Positions 15,601 through 23,668 of a stretch of DNA of 64,000 bases are shown here, one piece after another; position 1 is the first letter of the stretch, and each line of letters begins with the position of its first letter. Below the pieces are notes generated by a model. The model saw only the letters and a program-made list of their open reading frames with translations, did no database searches and was not told the DNA's origin. The DNA comes from Betaproteobacteria bacterium (lineage in GTDB: Bacteria; Pseudomonadota; Gammaproteobacteria; Burkholderiales; Casimicrobiaceae), in the NCBI GenBank assembly GCA_016720425.1, contig JADKKQ010000014.1, positions 1 through 64,000 of the forward strand, read 5' to 3'. The translations under genes and the position numbers were made by a program.

Positions 15601-17289
15601 ATGATGAACAAAGACCGTCCGCAGGAAGAGAATGCAATGGACCCCTACACCAGGGACACGCTTGCGCACGGCCTGTCGCGTCGGCACTTCCTCACGCGCT
15701 CGGCGGCCGGCGCCGCCGGTGTCGGCATGCTGGCGCTCGGCGGCGCTGCCGCAGAGGCTGCGAACCCTGCGGCGGACAAGAGCGCGGACTTCGCCAGGAG
15801 CTCGGACGGCGGCGCGAGCCTCTCGTTCCTGCCGAAGCCGAAGCCCATCGCCGACAAGGACATCAAGGAAACGCTGACCTTCGACGTCGTGGTCGTCGGT
15901 GCAGGCGCCTCGGGAGTCCCCGCGGCCCTCGCCGCGGCCGAGAACGGCGCCAGCGTCGCGGTGATCCAGAAGCACCCGATGCCCGTCTCGCAGGGCAATA
16001 CCGGTTCGGGCATCGATCTGGCGAGCAGCGACAAGGCCGGTGTCGAGGCGCTCGTCGCGAGGCTCATCAGCGACAGCGCCCACCGCTGCAATCCCGCGCT
16101 CATCCGGCAATGGGCCTACAACTCCGGGGAGGCCGTCCGCTGGGTCATCGATCGCGCCAAACAGGGTGGCGCACAGGTCGTCGACCAGGGCAGCGCGCCG
16201 CAGTTCGCCATCCGCAAGGTCAATGGCTACACGCTGAACTACGTCACGTCGTTCTTCGGACCGAAGCCCTACACCACGGGTGACGGCATGCGCGCCCTGG
16301 CCAAGGTTGCCGAAAAGGCCGGCGTCCGCTTCTTCTTCCGCATGCCCGCGGTGCAGCTGGTCCAGAGCAAGTCCGGCGAGGTCCTCGGCGTCATCGCCAA
16401 GGGCCGGGACGGCAAGTACACCCGGTTCCTCGCGAAGAAGGGCGTCATTCTCGCGACCGGCGACTACCAGAACAACAAGGCGATGTGCGACTACTTCATC
16501 CCCGACCTCAAGCACCTCGGCCGCAAGCAGATGGACCGGACCGGAGACGGCTTCGCCCTGGCCTACTGGGCGGGCGGCGTGATCGAGCCGATCGGCCACA
16601 CCAAGATGCTGCACGACTTCGACGCGGGTCCGGCCTCGATGTGCGACATGCCGTTCCTGGCCGTCAATCGCGCGGGCCAGCGGTTCGTCAACGAGACCGT
16701 CGAAATGTCGCTGTTGAACAATTACCTCCGGGATGCCAAGGACGCCGGGCACTACTGTCAGGTGTTCGATTCGAACTACATGACGCAGGCTGCGAGCTGG
16801 CCGGGCAAGCTGGTTCCGCCGGAGGGCCTGAAGAACTACATGCCCGACGATCCGGGCCCCAAGAAGGGGGTCTTCGAGTCGCAGGTCAACACGCACGTGG
16901 CGGACACGCTCGAGGAGCTCGCCCGGAAGCTGGAGATCGATCCCGCGAACTTCGTCGCGACGGTGAGGCGCTACAACGAGGTCGTAGCCTCGGGCAAGGA
17001 CAGCGACTTCGGCAAGCCCGCCGACCGGCTGATCCCCGTCGAGAAGCCGCCGTTCTACGGCATCCACCGCCGAGTGCGCGTGTCCGCGATCTGCTCCGGC
17101 GTGCTCGTCGACGCCAACCACCAGGCCCTCGACGCCGAGGGCAAGCCGATCAAAGGTCTGTACCTGATCGGCAACCTGGGCGGTGGCTTCTACGGCGGCG
17201 TCGACTATCCGCTCACCGTCTTCGGCCTGTCGCTGGGGCGTTGCTACACCTTCGGCTACCTGGCCGGCAGGCACGTGGCGAAGCAGTGA
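15601..17289 (+). CDS. Tat-exported FAD-dependent reductase (fumarate reductase/flavocytochrome c flavoprotein type)
   Basis: This is a 562-residue periplasmic flavoprotein of the FAD_binding_2 family that would reduce a C=C bond or related acceptor at the end of an electron-transport chain. A twin-arginine signal is visible (SRRHFLTRSAAGAAGVGML, about residues 26-44). The FAD dinucleotide-binding motif VVGAGASGVPAALAAAE follows near 97-113, and GNTGSGIDLAS and the C-terminal GGGFYGGVDYPLT support family membership. ATG 15601 has a GAGGAAAGG site just upstream. It carries no heme motifs itself; a tetraheme cytochrome gene follows 91 nt later and probably supplies electrons. Substrate unknown (fumarate, methacrylate, urocanate and others are possible). 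Confidence 0.82.
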   Translation: MMNKDRPQEENAMDPYTRDTLAHGLSRRHFLTRSAAGAAGVGMLALGGAAAEAANPAADKSADFARSSDGGASLSFLPKPKPIADKDIKETLTFDVVVVGAGASGVPAALAAAENGASVAVIQKHPMPVSQGNTGSGIDLASSDKAGVEALVARLISDSAHRCNPALIRQWAYNSGEAVRWVIDRAKQGGAQVVDQGSAPQFAIRKVNGYTLNYVTSFFGPKPYTTGDGMRALAKVAEKAGVRFFFRMPAVQLVQSKSGEVLGVIAKGRDGKYTRFLAKKGVILATGDYQNNKAMCDYFIPDLKHLGRKQMDRTGDGFALAYWAGGVIEPIGHTKMLHDFDAGPASMCDMPFLAVNRAGQRFVNETVEMSLLNNYLRDAKDAGHYCQVFDSNYMTQAASWPGKLVPPEGLKNYMPDDPGPKKGVFESQVNTHVADTLEELARKLEIDPANFVATVRRYNEVVASGKDSDFGKPADRLIPVEKPPFYGIHRRVRVSAICSGVLVDANHQALDAEGKPIKGLYLIGNLGGGFYGGVDYPLTVFGLSLGRCYTFGYLAGRHVAKQ

Positions 17290-17380
17290 CCCATGCCGAC
17301 GACGAACAGGCGTTCCAATTCGCGCTGATCGGCGGGGAACGGACCCTGCGTTCCCTGCACAATTTCCACGACTGCGAAAA

Positions 17381-17767
17381 ATGAAAAACAGACCTCTGCA
17401 AAGACTCTTCTCCGCCTCGATCGCGCTGTTTCTGGGCGTCGCACTGGCGAGTGCCGTGCAGGCCGCCAACACCGCCGGGACGAACGACGAGGGACTGGGC
17501 CGACTGCATGCCACCCGCGGTGTCCAATGCGCCGGGTGCCACGGCAACGTGAAGAAGCCGCAGGCGGTGCCGATGGAACAGTGCCTGACCTGCCATGGCG
17601 ATACGAAAGCGCTGGCCGCGAAGACCGCCAGCGTGAAGCCGACGAACCCGCACGAGTCGCGTCACTACGGCACCGAGGCCGACTGCAATCTCTGCCACCA
17701 TCAGCACCGGAAGTCCGAGAATTTCTGCCTCGACTGCCACCCGCGGTTCGATTTCAAGGTGAAGTGA
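17381..17767 (+). CDS. Periplasmic tetraheme c-type cytochrome
   Basis: This is a 128-residue exported electron carrier. The signal peptide core is SASIALFLGVALASAV, cleaved near AQAAN. Four CxxCH heme-binding motifs are present: CAGCH, CLTCH, CNLCH and CLDCH, with extra His residues (NPHESRHYG, HHQHR) as likely sixth ligands. The size and heme number match the small tetraheme domain that is fused to the flavin domain in flavocytochrome c3 of Shewanella; here it is a separate gene after the flavoprotein. The pair likely passes electrons from a quinol-oxidising membrane protein, not seen nearby, to the flavoprotein. Confidence 0.85.
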   Translation: MKNRPLQRLFSASIALFLGVALASAVQAANTAGTNDEGLGRLHATRGVQCAGCHGNVKKPQAVPMEQCLTCHGDTKALAAKTASVKPTNPHESRHYGTEADCNLCHHQHRKSENFCLDCHPRFDFKVK

Positions 17768-17909
17768 TCGGCGCCGGAGGGTGCCGATTGCGGCAGCAGT
17801 CTTTCGGTGCGGTTGCCGGGCAAGCGTTCGGCTCGGAGAGACACTGAACGCCTGCGCAGGCTGCCGGCCGCAGGCGGGCAGATCGGTACGCAACGAAGGC
17901 CTGCGTATC

Positions 17910-18221
17910 TGGTGCCGAGGACCGGACTCGAACCGGCAGGCCTTGCGGCGGCGGATTTTCTTCACACTTCGCCTTTCGGCGCCAGCCCGATCGCACAGGG
18001 GCTGTTCGTGCGCTGGACTATGCCTTCGCCGTTGCTCGTACCGAGCGGCAGGCGCCCTCCGTCTAGTCTCTACACCTTCCCCGCAAGCGGGGCTTGGCTC
18101 GGCGTTGCCTCGATTCCCTCAGGGGGTTCGCCGAATTTGAAGGGATTCACACGGGAGCTTTCGCGCCCCGCTGCTCAAGCTGCTTCAAGTCCGCTGTGTT
18201 TACCAATTTCACCACCCCGGC
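17910..18221 (-). tRNA. tRNA-Leu(UAA) interrupted by a group I intron
   Basis: The 5' exon is 18221-18187 (35 nt) and the 3' exon 17959-17910 (50 nt including encoded CCA). Acceptor GCCGGGG pairs with CCTCGGC with one G-U pair. Joining the exons gives anticodon loop CTTAAAA between GCGGA and TCCGC, so the anticodon is UAA. The long variable arm and a regular T-arm (GCCGG-TTCGAGT-CCGGT) confirm leucine. Splicing the 227-nt insert gives an 85-nt tRNA. The intron sits between U34 and A35, the classical position of the cyanobacterial and plastid tRNA-Leu(UAA) intron. Confidence 0.92.
17960..18186 (-). ncRNA. Group I self-splicing intron (IC3-like) in tRNA-Leu(UAA)
   Basis: Reading the minus strand, the intron begins GAAGC after exon ...CTT (U-G splice pair) and ends ...GTGAAG with a terminal G. 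P1 can form between CUUGA at the splice site and UUGAG. Core elements are nearly identical to the Azoarcus tRNA-Ile intron: AAATTCGGCGAA (plus 18127-18138), GGCAACGCCGAGCCAAGC (18092-18109), GGTGTAGAGACTAGACGG (18059-18076) and GAAGGCATAGTCCAG (18013-18027), which supply P3/P4/P6/P7 strands. At 227 nt it is compact and has no homing-endonuclease ORF. It should splice by two transesterifications with external guanosine. Confidence 0.92.
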
Positions 18222-18231
18222 ACTGTGCGGC

Positions 18232-18260
18232 ATTCTATCCCCTGCGCAATCCGCGCGTAA
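18232..18260 (-). promoter_or_regulatory. Promoter of tRNA-Leu(UAA)
   Basis: On the minus strand TTACGC (18260-18255), 17-nt spacer, TAGAAT (18237-18232). The -10 box ends 10 nt before the tRNA 5' end at 18221, as expected for a stable-RNA promoter. Confidence 0.65.
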
Positions 18261-18320
18261 GTCACGCGCGGACCGGTGTGCAGGGGTACGCCGCCATGCC
18301 GACCGCGCGATGGCGCGCCG

Positions 18321-21146
18321 TCACGCCATCGCCGCGCGCCGGTCGACCCGGCGCCACATCGCCTTGACGATCTCGCTGGCCAGCACGATCGTGCTGGCGA
18401 CGGCGAGGCAGGTCAGCCAGTCGCGGACCGAGAGACCGGTGGTGCCGAAGGCGAGTCGCAGCGCGGGAACGCCGAGCACCGCCGCCTGAAGCCCCAACGC
18501 CGCGAGCAGCGACAGCCACAGCCAGCGGTTGGCGAACAGCTGGTGACCGATGGGCGCGGTGTCCGATCGGATGCAGAACACGCCGAACAGCTGGAACAGC
18601 ACCAGCGTGTGGAAGGCCATCGTCCTCGCCTCGCGCACTTCGCCGTCGCCGTCGATCAGTCCGCCCGGCAGTCCGGCGTCGAGCACCAGCAGCGTCCCGA
18701 CGCCCATCACCACGGCGGCGACGCCGATCCACGCCCACATGCGGCGGGTGACCACCGCTTCATCGGTGGCGCGCGGCCTGCGTCCCATCAACTCGGCGTC
18801 CGGAGGGTCGACGCCGACGGCCAGTGCCGGAAAGCCGTCGGTGACGAGATTGACCCAGAGGATCATCGTCGGAAGCAGCGGCAACACCAGCGCCTCGCCG
18901 CGACCGGCGACGATGCCCAGGGCCTCCGCCAGCGCGACGCCGAAGAACATGACCGCCACCTCGCCCATGTTCGTCGACAGCAGGTAGCGCAGGAATTTCT
19001 GGATGTTGGCGTAGATCGCGCGCCCTTCCTCGATGGCGGCGACGATGGTGGCGAAATTGTCGTCGGCGAGCACGACGTCGGCCGCGTCCTTGGCGACGTC
19101 GGTGCCCGCGATCCCCATCGCGATGCCGATGTCGGCCGCCTTGAGCGCCGGCGCATCGTTGACGCCGTCCCCGGTCATCGCCACGATCTCGCCGTTGGCC
19201 TTCAACGCGCGGACGATCGCCAGCTTGTGCTCGGGGGCCACGCGCGCATAGACCGCAGTCGTCGCCACCGCGGCGGCGAGTTCGGGCGGCGACAGCCGCG
19301 CGAGATCGGCCCCGCTGAGGACCGGTTCACCCCGCGCCGCGATCCCGAGTTCGGCGGCAATGGCGGCGGCGGCCGCCGGATGGTCGCCGGTGATCATCAG
19401 CACCCGGATGCCGGCCCGCTGCGCCATCCGCACCGACCGCGCCGCCTCGGCCCGCGGCGGATCGATCATGCCGACGACGCCGAGCCAGACCAGCGCCTCC
19501 TCGGCCCCCTCGCCGGCCACGACACCCTCGGGCAGGCGCCGGTAGGCGAGACCCAGGAGCCGCAGCGCCTCGCCGGCCATCGCCTCGATCTCCCGCGTGA
19601 TCGCGCGCCGTGCGGCGTCGGTCAGTGCCGCTTCGTCGGCGCCGCGCCGCTCCAGCGCGCAACGCGCGAGCAGAAGGTCCGGCGCGCCCTTGCTGAAGAG
19701 GACGACCTGGCCGCCAATGTGCGCATCGGCGTGCGCCGTGCTCATCAGCTTGCGTTCCGACGAGAAGGGAATTTCCGCCACCCGTTCGAAGCGTCCGGAG
19801 ATCCGGGCTTCGTCGATTCCCGCCTTCAATGCCGCGACCTTCAGCGCACCCTCGGTCGGATCGCCGAGGACGATCCACTGCCCGTCGCGCTGCACCAGCT
19901 CGGCGTTGTTGGCGAGCGCGCCGGCGGCAAGCACGCGCTCGACCTCCGTGCGCTGGACCCCGCGCCCGAGCGCGCCGGAAGCGTTGCGCAATTCGCCCTC
20001 CGGCAGGTACCCGCTGCCGGTGACCTCGGTGCGCCCGGACGCGGTCAGCACCGCGCGCACGGTCATCTCGTTGCGCGTGAGCGTCCCGGTCTTGTCGCTC
20101 GCGATCACCGTCGCCGAGCCCAGGGTCTCGACCGCCGACAGCCGGCGGACGATCGCGTTGCGCTTCGCCATCCGCTGCATCCCGAGCGAAAGCACGACCG
20201 TGGTCACCGCGGCGAGCCCCTCCGGCACGGCCGACACGGCCAGCGACACGGTGTAGAGCAGCACACCGACCAGCGCCGCGGTCGAGTGGTCGCGGTTGAC
20301 GAGCAGGATGACGCCGGCGACCACGACGGCGATGGCGATGACCGCGACGCCGAGAATCTTTCCCAATCGGTCGAGATTCTGCTGCAGCGGGGTGGCCTCG
20401 GCCGTCGCCGCGTGCAGCATGCCGGCGATCCGGCCCATCTCGGCCCGCATCCCCGTCGCGGTGACGATCGCCCGGCCATGGCCATAGGTGACCGTCGTGC
20501 CGGCGAACACCATGTTGACCCGATCGGCGATGCCGGTGTCGGCAGCCAGCGTCCCGTTCTCCTTGAGCACCGGGACGCTCTCGCCGGTCAGCGCCGCTTC
20601 GCCCGTCTGCAGCACGACCGACTCGATCACCCGCGCATCCGCCGGAACCGTGGCCCCTTCCTCGAGCAGCAGGACGTCGCCGGGAACGAGTTCGGCGGCG
20701 GCCAGCGCGAGCCGCTCGCCTCCCCGCAGCACGGATGCCGTGGCCGCCGTCATCCGGCGCAGGCTCGCCACGGCCTCCGCCGCCCGCGCTTCCTGGTAGA
20801 AGCCCAGCAGCGCGTTCAGCAGGACGATGGCGAGGATGGTCAGCGCTTCGTACGGAAGGCTGCCTCCCTGCTCGAGATACCACACGGCGATCGAAATGCC
20901 GCCTGCGGCAATGAGCAGCAGAACCAGCGGGCTCTCGAACTGGGCGAGGAATTTGCGCCACGCCGGAACCGGCGGCGCCTGGGTGAGTTCGTTGCGACCG
21001 GCGACCGCGAGTCGCGCCCGCGCCACGCCGGCATCCAGCCCCCGTGCGGGGTCGACGCCCAGTTCGCTGCAGATTTCCCGCACCGCACGCGCATGCGCAT
21101 CCGCGACGACGACGGGCGACACAAAATCCATCGGATCGAATCCCAC
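18321..21146 (-). CDS. Calcium-type P-type ATPase (P2, PMR1/SERCA-like)
   Basis: This is a 941-residue inner-membrane cation pump. The N-terminal cation-ATPase domain covers about 20-90. The actuator domain carries TGES near 190; the phosphorylation site is SDKTGTLT near 352. The nucleotide domain includes FSKGAPD and the hinge TGDGVNDAPALK lies near 640. About ten membrane helices are visible. Ion-site residues fit a P2 calcium pump: VSAVPEGLAAVTTVV in helix 4 and VNLVTDGFPALAVG in helix 6, with Asn and Asp in the right places. It exports Ca2+ or possibly Mn2+. It is a single-gene unit; the phasin gene upstream ends in its own terminator. Confidence 0.9.
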   Translation of the reverse strand: MGFDPMDFVSPVVVADAHARAVREICSELGVDPARGLDAGVARARLAVAGRNELTQAPPVPAWRKFLAQFESPLVLLLIAAGGISIAVWYLEQGGSLPYEALTILAIVLLNALLGFYQEARAAEAVASLRRMTAATASVLRGGERLALAAAELVPGDVLLLEEGATVPADARVIESVVLQTGEAALTGESVPVLKENGTLAADTGIADRVNMVFAGTTVTYGHGRAIVTATGMRAEMGRIAGMLHAATAEATPLQQNLDRLGKILGVAVIAIAVVVAGVILLVNRDHSTAALVGVLLYTVSLAVSAVPEGLAAVTTVVLSLGMQRMAKRNAIVRRLSAVETLGSATVIASDKTGTLTRNEMTVRAVLTASGRTEVTGSGYLPEGELRNASGALGRGVQRTEVERVLAAGALANNAELVQRDGQWIVLGDPTEGALKVAALKAGIDEARISGRFERVAEIPFSSERKLMSTAHADAHIGGQVVLFSKGAPDLLLARCALERRGADEAALTDAARRAITREIEAMAGEALRLLGLAYRRLPEGVVAGEGAEEALVWLGVVGMIDPPRAEAARSVRMAQRAGIRVLMITGDHPAAAAAIAAELGIAARGEPVLSGADLARLSPPELAAAVATTAVYARVAPEHKLAIVRALKANGEIVAMTGDGVNDAPALKAADIGIAMGIAGTDVAKDAADVVLADDNFATIVAAIEEGRAIYANIQKFLRYLLSTNMGEVAVMFFGVALAEALGIVAGRGEALVLPLLPTMILWVNLVTDGFPALAVGVDPPDAELMGRRPRATDEAVVTRRMWAWIGVAAVVMGVGTLLVLDAGLPGGLIDGDGEVREARTMAFHTLVLFQLFGVFCIRSDTAPIGHQLFANRWLWLSLLAALGLQAAVLGVPALRLAFGTTGLSVRDWLTCLAVASTIVLASEIVKAMWRRVDRRAAMA

Positions 21147-21232
21147 GTGGGATTCTCCCGCAACCGCGGCACGGGCCTCTGATCCAGGTCAAGCCGGTAA
21201 CCCACGCGGCGCACGGTCCGGAACCCGGATGC

Positions 21233-21261
21233 AAAAAGGGCCGCGGCAATCGCCGCGGCCC
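21233..21261 (-). terminator. Rho-independent terminator of the phasin gene
   Basis: On the minus strand a perfect hairpin, GGGCCGCGG-CGATT-GCCGCGGCC (21261-21238 region), is followed by TTTTTG. It starts 25 nt after the phasin stop. Confidence 0.88.
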
Positions 21262-21285
21262 GGTGGAGCGTCTTGCGTGCTGCGG

Positions 21286-21918
21286 TCAGCGCTTGACGCC
21301 GGGCATCATCTTGGCGAAATCACCCATCACCCGCTGCATCGACTCGAAGGCCGTACCGCCCGACGACATCACACCCTGCAGCGCCGAGACGAGATTCTGT
21401 GTCTGCCGCATGTCCGGCATCATCGCCATCGCCGCCTTCGCCTCCTTGACGCCCGGCACGCCGGACATCTGGTCTTCCATCAGCGAGAACAGCCGCTTCT
21501 GGACCTCGACGACCAGGTCGAACATCTGTCCCCAGTACGCCATCGCCTGCTCGACGGCCTCCTGCGAGACAGTCTGCCCGGCGGCCATCAGCGCCGGCAT
21601 GTCGCCTGCCTCGGCGGCGTTGCGCGCGGCCTTCTTCTGCATCGTGCGCGCCTTCTCCTCGCCTTCGAACTGCAGCCGCCGGACCTTGGCGGTGCTCTCG
21701 ATCGCCGCGTCGATCACGTCGAGCGCGAGCTTCGCATTCTGGCGGTAGAGATCGAACGCCTGCTCGGGCGTCAGCGTCTTGGCGAACGACGCGAGCTCTT
21801 TGGCGTCGGGCAGGGTGAACATCGGCGGCAGGGTGGGCTTCGCCGCGGCCGCGCGCGGCGCCGCCTTCTTCGCCGCCTTCTTGGGTGCTGCAGTCTTGGA
21901 CATCGGTTTGGTCGCCAT
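21286..21918 (-). CDS. Phasin-family protein (polyhydroxyalkanoate granule-associated)
   Basis: This is a 210-residue cytoplasmic protein expected to coat polyhydroxyalkanoate granules. The N-terminal tail is Lys/Ala/Pro-rich (KKAAKKAAPRAAAAKP), like histone-type tails of some phasins. It is followed by a phasin helix region with LTPEQAFDLYRQNAKLALDV and SQEAVEQAMAYWGQMFDL. ATG 21918 has AAGGAG 12 nt upstream. The frame stays open further upstream but those residues look non-coding. It is transcribed alone, closed by a strong terminator. Presence of a phasin implies the organism stores PHA. Confidence 0.8.
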   Translation of the reverse strand: MATKPMSKTAAPKKAAKKAAPRAAAAKPTLPPMFTLPDAKELASFAKTLTPEQAFDLYRQNAKLALDVIDAAIESTAKVRRLQFEGEEKARTMQKKAARNAAEAGDMPALMAAGQTVSQEAVEQAMAYWGQMFDLVVEVQKRLFSLMEDQMSGVPGVKEAKAAMAMMPDMRQTQNLVSALQGVMSSGGTAFESMQRVMGDFAKMMPGVKR

Positions 21919-22159
21919 GCTCAACACTCCTTGACGTGGTGGGGGAAGAAACCTGCGGGCGGGGGACTCCGGATTGACGCGCTCGCCGGATCGCCGACAC
22001 CGCTGCCGATCGCGCGGCCGCGATGATTGTCCATCGTAGCAGCACGCGCCGCGGTTGCGTTGACGCGAGTCAAGATCGACCGCCCGGCCCAGCGATCGCA
22101 TCGGTGCCCGCCGCCACGCGTAGAATCAGCCGACCGCGGCGACCTTCCGCCCACCGACC

Positions 22160-23221
22160 ATGCGCCCCCTTTTCACTTCGCCCGGCACCGTCGTGCCACC
22201 GGCCCCGCCGGGGGCGGCCTGCGAGTCGACCCGCAGGGCGGACCGGGGTCTCGCCGCCGGAGCGGGGCCGGAAGCCGAGAGCATCCTGCGGCGACTCACG
22301 CAGCCGGACGTTCGCGCACTGGCGGCGCTGGTGGCGACGCCGTCGCTGATCGGCACCGAGGCCCCGGTGGCGCTGTTGGAGGACCGCTGGCGCTGGGACT
22401 GCCTCGCCGGCCGACGGCGGTGGCTGGAAGCGCTCGACGCCGCGCCGGCGCCGCTGGCCGAGCACGTCAGCCGTTCCAACGGCCGGCAGCTCGGCCGCTA
22501 TGCCGAAGCGCTGTGGCAATTCTGGTTCGCGCACCTCCCCGGCGCGCGCGTCCACGCGGCCGGCCTGTCGGTGAAGGACGGCGGCGTCGTGCGCGGCGAA
22601 TTCGACTTCATCGTGTCGCTGCCCGACCTGCCGGGGGTGTCGCATCTCGAGACCGGCTACAAATTCTTTCTCTACTGTCCGCCGGGAGCGGACGCGTCGC
22701 GCTGCGTCGGGCCCGACCCCTTCGATCGCCTCGATCGCAAATGGCGGCACATGCTCGACGCGCAGCTGCCGCTGTCGCAGACGCCGCTCGGCCGGGCGGC
22801 GATGCCGCCGGGCGTCGACCCGGCGACGGTCATCCCCCGCGCCTGCCTGCAGGGCTACGTGTTCTACCCGTTCGACACTCCCGACCCGATGCTGGCCACG
22901 CTGGCCCCCGGCCACGCCCGGGGCCATTGGTGCCGCTTCGGTGCGGCGCCGCGATGGGCGGATCGTGCCGCGCGCTGGGTGACGCTGGACAAGCGCGCGT
23001 GGATCGCGCCGGCGTGGCTGCCGCCGGCGACGGCCGGGAGTCGGGCCGAGCCGCTGACGGCGACCGAAGCCCAGGCCTGCCTGGAACGGCACTTCGCCGC
23101 ATCCCGGCAGGCGCAGCTGCTCGCCGGGCTCGCCCGGGATGCCGACGGCGGTTGGCGGGAGACGGTCCGCGTGTTCGTCGTCGCGCCCGACTGGCGGGGC
23201 GCGGATGCGGGAGAGATCTGA
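22160..23221 (+). CDS. DUF1853-family protein
   Basis: This is a cytoplasmic protein of 353 residues with no signal peptide or membrane helix. It matches the conserved DUF1853 pattern: RLGRYAEALWQFWF-like segment (here QLGRYAEALWQFWFAHLPG), GEFDFIV, HLETGYKFFLYC and QGYVFYPFD. The GEFD/E-x-K spacing (EFDFI ... ETGYKF) recalls a nuclease-like fold, but no activity is established for the family. The gene ends 15 nt before the promoter of the glyoxalase-lexA operon and is not under the palindromic operator. Function unknown. Confidence 0.78.
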   Translation: MRPLFTSPGTVVPPAPPGAACESTRRADRGLAAGAGPEAESILRRLTQPDVRALAALVATPSLIGTEAPVALLEDRWRWDCLAGRRRWLEALDAAPAPLAEHVSRSNGRQLGRYAEALWQFWFAHLPGARVHAAGLSVKDGGVVRGEFDFIVSLPDLPGVSHLETGYKFFLYCPPGADASRCVGPDPFDRLDRKWRHMLDAQLPLSQTPLGRAAMPPGVDPATVIPRACLQGYVFYPFDTPDPMLATLAPGHARGHWCRFGAAPRWADRAARWVTLDKRAWIAPAWLPPATAGSRAEPLTATEAQACLERHFAASRQAQLLAGLARDADGGWRETVRVFVVAPDWRGADAGEI

Positions 23222-23235
23222 CGCCTGGGTTGAGG

Positions 23236-23263
23236 TTGACCTCGCCGCTGCGTCGCCTATAAT
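23236..23263 (+). promoter_or_regulatory. Promoter of the glyoxalase-lexA-imuA-imuB operon
   Basis: TTGACC (23236-23241), 16-nt spacer, TATAAT (23258-23263). It is close to consensus and directly followed by the palindromic operator, an arrangement in which a bound repressor would block initiation. Confidence 0.78.
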
Positions 23264-23269
23264 TCATAG

Positions 23270-23287
23270 ACCGTACGTTTATACGGT
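23270..23287. promoter_or_regulatory. Palindrome ACCGTACGTTTATACGGT, candidate LexA operator
   Basis: A perfect ACCGTA-N6-TACGGT palindrome starting 7 nt after the -10 box, covering the expected transcription start. The same motif with one change lies between cdd and dnaE2 at 32895-32912. The link to lexA, imuA/imuB and dnaE2 makes LexA the likely binder, although the motif differs from the usual CTGT-N8-ACAG. Confidence 0.75.
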
Positions 23288-23302
23288 ATTTCCGGAGGCG
23301 CC

Positions 23303-23668
23303 ATGGTGCTCGGACTGCGTACCGCCATCTACCCCGTTCCCGACCTCGCCGCCGGCAAGGCGTGGTACAGCCGCGTCCTCGGCCGGGAGCCCTATTTCGA
23401 CCAGCCCTTCTATGTCGGCTACGCCGTCGGCGGCTTCGAACTGGGCCTGATCCCGGACGGCAGCCCGGGGCCGGGGGGCGTGCAAGCCTACTGGGGCGTC
23501 GCCGATGCGGCGGCCGAATTGCAGCGCCTGCAGGGTCTCGGCGCCGTCGTGCACGAGGCCGTCCGCGACGTCGGCGAAGGCATCCGGGTGGCCGCGGTGC
23601 GCGACCCCTTCGGCAACGTGTTCGGCCTCATCGAAAATCCCCATTTCGACCGGCAAGCGGTCCGATGA
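23303..23668 (+). CDS. Glyoxalase/VOC-superfamily protein
   Basis: This is a small cytoplasmic protein of 121 residues with one vicinal-oxygen-chelate domain of two beta-alpha-beta-beta-beta modules: IYPVPDLAAGKAWYSRVLG and, in the second half, VRDPFGNVFGLIENP, the usual C-terminal signature with a metal-binding Glu. Such proteins act as lyases, dioxygenases or antibiotic-binding proteins; this one cannot be assigned. It is the first gene after the palindromic operator, and its stop overlaps the lexA ATG (ATGA at 23665-23668). It is therefore translationally coupled to lexA and probably damage-inducible, which is unusual. Confidence 0.85.
   Translation: MVLGLRTAIYPVPDLAAGKAWYSRVLGREPYFDQPFYVGYAVGGFELGLIPDGSPGPGGVQAYWGVADAAAELQRLQGLGAVVHEAVRDVGEGIRVAAVRDPFGNVFGLIENPHFDRQAVR

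Noticed and set aside
17910..18221. The tRNA-Leu pieces read as two tRNA fragments or a decayed tRNA
   Set aside because: Both exons pair perfectly into one tRNA and the insert has all group I core motifs with correct splice-site bases.
18276..21182. A 968-codon open frame on the plus strand opposite the P-type ATPase
   Set aside because: It is exactly antisense to a gene with complete P-type ATPase motifs and translates to Arg/His/Gly-rich sequence without any domain; a GC-rich shadow frame.
23222..23302. Canonical CTGT-N8-ACAG LexA box before lexA
   Set aside because: Looked for but not present; the only palindrome is ACCGTA-N6-TACGGT.
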